This document shows, piece after piece, positions 58,596 to 64,000 of a stretch of DNA of 64,000 bases (position 1 is the first letter of the stretch; every line of letters starts with the position of its first letter). Source of the DNA: Ignelater luminosus (taxonomy: Eukaryota; Arthropoda; Insecta; Coleoptera; Elateridae); the NCBI GenBank assembly GCA_011009095.1, contig VTPC01001012.1, positions 62,001 to 126,000 on the forward strand. Direction: 5' to 3'. A program made the translations under genes and the position numbers. Under the pieces are notes generated by a model. It saw nothing but the letters and a program-made list of their open reading frames with translations. It had not been told where the DNA came from and made no database searches.

Positions 58596-61500
58596 TCCAA
58601 ATCAAAAAAAAAACTAGTTACAAGAGAAACTGAAAATTTCTACAGAAACAGCTGACAAGATATTCCTGGAAAACAAACAAGTAATGAAAAATTTGTTTGT
58701 CGAGCTAGAAGATGAAGATAGAATAGGTCTCAGCAATGACGAGATTAATTTTGTTGCCATTCTACCCCATTCAAAAATACCGACTTCGTATTAGTTACAT
58801 TTTATACGAAAGCCTGTAATTGAAACTATGTTGTTAAATTCTTAAAAACTCGAAATTTGTCATTCCCAAGCATGTTTTGTTTATTCCAAATGTCAGTTTC
58901 GTGATTCCTCAACTTAATTTCCATCAAAAAGGCATATAATCTGCTTTTCTTGACAAGTTTACAAAAAGAGACACAAGTAAGTAAGTGGAAGTTGTTGAAA
59001 CTATCCCACCATGAAATTGAATGTGCCCCTCAGTGACTTGGAATATTCTGTGGAAAGCGTCACAGTCGCCCCTAAAGTGTGTAGGTAACTAGACAGCAGA
59101 AATACTTGTAAATTGTGGTTGTTAACAATACTTGATTGCTACCTCAAAAACAAGGAATACAACCTTATTTCGTCACTTTTCGAGCAAGAACTCTTAAAGG
59201 TTCCAGTTATTTGTTGTCGAGCGTTTTGTAAACTACCTTGGAATTACATTCTACGTGTAGGATCAAGATGGTTTAACAGCTTGAAATTGCAGCATTGCTA
59301 GTAAAATGTCAGCATATAACTATGGATAATTACAATTGGAGCAGCTTTAAGTACCATACAATACTAAAGCACTGACTTCAAATCGTCAATTGTTGTTAAA
59401 ACTACCTCTGACTAAATAACTAAGTTTAGATACCAAATTCTGCATCTTAATGCGCATAGGTTATTCCAAACCGACACTCACCAAAATTAGTGTTATTTAA
59501 ATTTTTTCAAAAATAATTTTTTTAGGAAGTAGGAATATAATTCCAACAACTTTGTGCAAAAGGAAGCAGAAAGTGTCTTTAAAAGTATGCTTTTGATTTT
59601 ATAATATTCCATAAGAGGAAGATAATGAGTGAAATTTAAAAGTCACTTTTTCTAAGATATCTTTGAGACTGAACAAGGTATTTGTGAGTTTTTGGATAGC
59701 ATGATTTACCATTACTTTTACCAAATTTCACAGAAAAATCTAATTGACTAAAAGACGTTTAAACGGACCAACACCAGCAAAGAGAAGATTTTTGCCATGA
59801 AACTAAAATATCGTAACGTTTTTACGTTTATACGAGGAACGCAATACCTCAAAGTTCTTTTTTACTGATAAGATCCAGACCAACTAATTACTAGATTAAA
59901 TTAAGTTATGTTAGATTAAGCACGATCTTCTTGCTAGAGACTTCGATAATACCCTCCGTAGTAATGTGTTCGCGCTAACAACCTACAGAAGCCATCGGTC
60001 GACCGCAGACTTATCGTCAACAAGATCTACATCACTTTACGTCAAAGATGTTCATGCCTGTAATTCAACAAAGCTGTACTTACTATAATATTTAATGGCT
60101 AGTTGTGGTTTAACCTGTAGCTGCTTTATCGTCAGTACAATCTTCAAGTGAGGTTGATTTATAACATTCCGTTATTTGTATCCACCTGAAGTATTTTTTT
60201 AAGTTGTTTAAAAATTTCAAAAAAATTTGATTAACCCGCATCGACAATTTGTGTAAAATATTTTGTTTTGGATATGCTGTGCTATAAAACCAAATTAAAA
60301 TAAAAATTTTTGTTTGCAGTATTAACCGTAGGTATAAACTTCACAGTTGTTTTTATCACAGCAAAATATTACCGTCCGATTTTTTTATATACCTTGCTTT
60401 GATGAAAGATATCCAAAACTCAGTTAACATGTTTAGCGTTCTATCACCGATATTCTTTTATATCATGTGTTATTGACAGATCAAACATCCCACAACAAAT
60501 TCTCTCTTGAAACTTTCCTTATGCAACATCAATTCTCCTTTAAGTAATTCTATAATAATTATATCTGGTAATTAAACAAAACCCATAAAATGAACAAAAC
60601 GCACCTTATTTTTTGAACAAATGGGATTTTTATTCATTCTGAATAAATTACCTGTCCTTTGTCTTATTCGTAGGCATGTGTTGCCTCTCATATAAAAAGC
60701 CCTAGCTAAAGGTAACATAGGTTTGCGACGGCAAACCAGATAGATAAATCTTGGATTTGTAAACATTGACAGTCTTTGGTTAACCTAGTTTATACGAAAT
60801 AGCAACCGAAACTTCTAACTTATTCTGGAGGCCATTGAAGTAATAGTTGAGTCACAGAATGATATTTTCTGCAGGGACTTTTTTAGTTTAGAATTTTACT
60901 GTGTGGAAAAAATTGTTGACGCTACTACAGAGGACAACTTTACCCTTGAAATACTTTCTTTTTGTTCACTCAGCAACACACCTGGGAAATTTAAATTTAA
61001 CCCTGTAAGAAAAAAAAGTGCTGCAAAAGCACGCACTGTTTTCATGTAAAAACGTACTTTTTACGTTTACTTTAATTTTTTGTACAGACATGAGAAAAGC
61101 ACTTTAAATAATAATGAACCTTACACGTTTTGTTCTTCCAATATAAGTAAACAAACTTTTGTAATTTACAGGCAAAGCTAGGCATATCAATTATGATAGT
61201 TGACAATTTGTATGCGAAATCTAATTTTGCGATCATCACGATTGCTATCTAAAATTAATTAAAACCCATTTATACTGAACTTTTAATTGCTCCATTTTAA
61301 ATTTGTCACATGCAGCAATTTCGATTAATTTTTAATCAACCTAAATTTTTTTCAAAAGTTATATTAGATCACGTCGAAGCACATATCATGGAAATCCCAC
61401 AACAGCTAGGGATATCTCTTGACAGCATAACACCATGAATAGTAAATCCTATCAAACAAAGTGGATTTCAAGACAAATAAGCTCATTGTGTCAGATTCCT

Positions 61501-61600
61501 TATATTAGGTAAAAATCCTTTTTGCAAAAAAAGAGGATAACGTGTTGTACATTTACATTCAGAGTAAATTAGATGGGCGTGTGGAAAGAGCAGGGTTTAA
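56670..61600. other. Gene-free AT-rich stretch
   Basis: Includes a short GC-richer patch 57140-57260 with a perfect CRE octamer TGACGTCA at 57243, the AG microsatellite, and a small inverted-repeat cluster near 61019-61070. The frames at 59113-59301 and 60572-60766 (minus) are unassigned. Confidence 0.45.
58549..58592. repeat. (AG)22 microsatellite
   Basis: Forty-four uninterrupted bases of alternating A and G, the longest pure simple repeat in the window. Confidence 0.97.
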
Positions 61601-61904
61601 CAGGAAACCGGAAGAATGAGAACTGAATTTTTACTTCTCACCAAGAAAAATCGAAAAACAAGGCAGCAGGTGAGTTGTGAGCAGAAAGATTCCAGTCGCG
61701 AGGAAATAAAAAGAAAAACATCTGGACTGTCTAGGTTTCGCAACGAGAAAGATCAATCATCAGAGTTGCAATTTCACGCCGGAGTTTCGAGTTTAAAGCG
61801 CGACGTGATTAACGCCCCAGAAACAGACAAAACATCCCTCGTTCAATTATTTCGGGTAAAAATATTTGGCGGCTGTATGTTAAACTAATGTAGCAACAAA
61901 ATAC

Positions 61905-62375
61905 CTTTCTAAGGAAAAACTCGTTGCAACCGTCAGCGTCTGGTTTTCCTTTCCAATGTACATGTCGAAACCTCACAGCTCCTAAGAACCTTGTGCCGTT
62001 TAACTTTGAAACTTCTGCGGCGAGTCGCTTGATGTCAAGCCGTTTAACTTTGGCGCAATGCTTCTTGTAACGTCTCTTTTGAAGGGTTTTCTCGTCAACC
62101 TCACTGACTTCGCCCTGGGACGTCAATCCCTCCTCCGTAACCCAAGCGCTTAACACGGCCTCGATAAAGCTAAAAAGTTGTTGCACGTTAGGTTCCATTT
62201 TTGTGGTCATATGTGAGGTTATATTCGCGTTTGCACACACTTGTAACAGCAAATTGTCACCGAAATGTACAGTTTTATGTCGTCGTCTCCGCGATATAGA
62301 ACATCCCTTTTCAGGACTCGCAACTTCCGTATGCCTACTACATTTTTGGGCGCAACTAGCATTTGATTCAACCAT
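61905..62375 (-). CDS. Candidate first coding exon of a host gene, function unknown
   Basis: The minus ORF starts with ATG at 62375 in a good context (AAAAAAATGG) and stays open to 61809. It is markedly richer in G+C than its surroundings, unlike the other ORFs here. After 157 codons there is AAAG followed by GTATTT, so a donor at 61904/61903 would end the exon exactly in phase 0; the residues beyond it look like intron translation. The protein is basic: SRRRRHKTVHFGDNLLLQV (residues 28-46, with KTVHF at 34-38 fitting a PP1-docking RVxF pattern), a hydrophobic helix NVQQLFSFIEAVLSAWV (63-79), and a Lys/Arg helix TLQKRRYKKHCAKVKRLDIK. I do not recognise a family. Downstream exons would lie left of 61.9 kb and none was identified. 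Confidence 0.45.
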
Positions 62376-62399
62376 TTTTTTAGCACTAATTGTTAAAAT

Positions 62400-64000
62400 A
62401 AATTTTTAAACTGCTTCTCGCGTAACATTTTATAAAATTGCTAAACGTAACTTTACTTTTTTTTTTTTGATTTGTCTAAAGATACTCGGCCATTTTTTCT
62501 TAGATTTTTTTTCTACAATAATAATATAATAAGCGACTTTTGCTCTCCGATTTTAATTTTAATTTTTATTTTTTCTTTTGGTGTTAATATCGACAAGGCG
62601 AAGGCACTGCTTTTTAAATTTTCACACAACAATTATTTAAGCCGTATACGTAAGGCGAATAATTTGCACAGTTTTGTATGTATCACAGCAAGTTGAAGAA
62701 GTTCCTAACAATGCGCGTAGTTTTACATTTAAAAACACTGCAACACCTTAATTATTAAATTGTTAATTATGTCTTATGCTAGTCACAAGAATTAAATTTT
62801 TGCGATAAAGACAAATTGTAAAATTGTTTTAATAAATAAAAATGATATGAAAAGAAATTTTCCTGTGTGTAAAAATAAGTAAAAAAATTGCCTGAAAAAT
62901 TATTTATTGTAACATTTTATTAAGGTCGTAACAAATTAAAAATTTCAAAAATTAACTTAAAAATAAACAACAAAAATTTAAAAAATCCTATTTCAATAGA
63001 AAAACAAATTAGGCGTTTAAAAATTAAGGTATGTTCTGAAATAAAAATAAAAATGTACAGTTTATGCACTCCCTGTCTAAACGTCTACGTAGATCAGTTG
63101 TTAGCAACAGAACTACGTGATTTCAATCCGAGCCATGACGTCAAACTGAGCCAAATGGGTGAACACTGAAGGTTCGTAGCGGGAAAATCTAGAACTACTC
63201 CGGATCAATGCGCATCCTGCTCCGGATTTTTCCATAGCGGCACACACATACAATCTTAGCTGTACAACGACAATAGATAAATGCGAATTTATTGTGATCC
63301 GTAGTAGAATGCAACTCGTTTTTAGGACATTCTTTAATCGGTTATCTCATTTGTTCGAAATGATTTCAGCAGAATTTAAACCAGCCGAGATGAAATTGGA
63401 AATCCTTAAAGATCTCATTTCTAAACCTAATATTAAAAGAAAAAACTAACTAATTTAATTCGAAAAGATCATCTCAACAAATAAGTTAAAGGATGTTTCT
63501 TTCTAAAATATTTAATGGAATCATTAATTCATATAAATCAAACTCAAATACAAGAGTAATAAAATGAATCTCGTTTAAAATTTTCAAACTTCCCTAAAAC
63601 AGTTACCCAAGTTGTTTTAAGAAAACCTCTTAATCTTTTACCCCCATTTACCATTTTCGTTGGGAAGATTCTCTGGAATTTAAACTAATAGATACAAGTT
63701 CTGGAAATGGGAGAATCCTTTTCAGTCCCAATTTAAGCGTTTTATTTCCACAATTTCCTTCAGGGACTTTGTATCGTTTTAACTAAATAACTGCCCTCAA
63801 AAACAGCTTTTTCCAGTATAGGATAAGTTTAGCAATTACGAGACTAATGTTAAACACGTAAGATTTCTTTGAAGATTTTATTTGAAAGCTCAACGTTTTC
63901 GCTTTTATGACCTTCCAGACACGTATATTAGATTGGATTTTTGTCGAAAACAAATTAATATTAAAGTGCATGCGCTTAATTTAATTGGACTTCAAGTTAA
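62400..64000. other. Upstream region of the candidate exon; no gene
   Basis: AT-rich except 63065-63290, which is CpG-containing with several palindromes: ACGTAG...GTTG-TTAG-CAAC...CTACGT at about 63088-63116, a CRE octamer TGACGTCA at 63136-63143, and direct CTCCGGAT repeats near 63199 and 63220. Possibly a promoter or enhancer for the minus-strand gene. Confidence 0.35.

Noticed and set aside
60999-61070. TTAACCCTGTAAG followed by small hairpins, considered as a piggyBac end
   Set aside because: No matching inverted end or coding region nearby.
61616-61888. 90-codon plus-strand ORF overlapping the candidate minus exon's 3' side
   Set aside because: No recognisable family, overlaps a better-supported opposite-strand exon only at its edge, and composition is ordinary.
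1-64000. tRNA, rRNA, CRISPR, bacterial operons or toxin genes
   Set aside because: Scanned for B-box-like GGTTCGAATCC, regular short direct repeats and prokaryotic gene spacing; none found.

Overview
The window is AT-rich eukaryotic DNA, roughly one third G+C by eye. It is almost entirely decayed transposable elements set in long stretches with no gene. The families point to an insect: mariner, piggyBac, hAT, P-element, Jockey and RTE-like LINEs, Ty3/gypsy and copia pieces, a FLYWCH/MULE element, a YqaJ-type nuclease and a multi-copy arthropod 'FHQD' protein. The order cannot be resolved. No prokaryotic gene organisation, rRNA, tRNA or CRISPR array was seen.

Layout. 0-0.8 kb: YqaJ-type nuclease remnant entering from the left edge. 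3.0-3.6 kb: inverted repeat around a 108-codon ORF, with a third copy of its terminal unit at 11.0 kb. 8.9-9.3 kb: copia remnant. 11.3-13.9 kb: P-element transposase remnant split by a Jockey LINE with matching target-site duplications. 14.1-14.6 kb: CpG-rich noncoding block. 19.4-22.8 kb: essentially full-length LINE with a perfect 12-bp target duplication, itself hit by a foldback element and lying in a decayed minisatellite. 27.5-31.8 kb: four-level nest (SINE-like insert in a LINE, in a MULE-type element, in an antisense Ty3/gypsy copy). 33.2-34.5 kb: strongly decayed LINE. 34.8-35.7 kb: Tc1/mariner-superfamily DDE transposase pseudogene lacking its second-Asp region. 40.8-42.5 kb: piggyBac transposase pseudogene with all three Asp positions and three in-frame stops. 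44.0-49.7 kb: second piggyBac, FHQD gene and hAT end to end, with an intact mariner inside the hAT 3' end. 53.9-56.6 kb: near full-length LINE. 61.9-62.4 kb: the only plausible host coding exon, on the minus strand.

The one apparently intact gene is the mariner transposase at 48492-49541 (349 codons, D,D34D, 27-bp inverted repeats, TA duplication). Everything else recognisable carries stops, frameshifts or deletions. The elements do not form a pathway; what links them is insertion order, which can be read directly from target-site duplications and from reading frames that resume across insertions. No previously undescribed functional system is demonstrated. The best leads are the intact mariner, the four-level nest, the short SINE-like element with a TTGAC-type tail, the inverted repeat units at 3.1/3.5/11.1 kb, and the unassigned exon at 62 kb.
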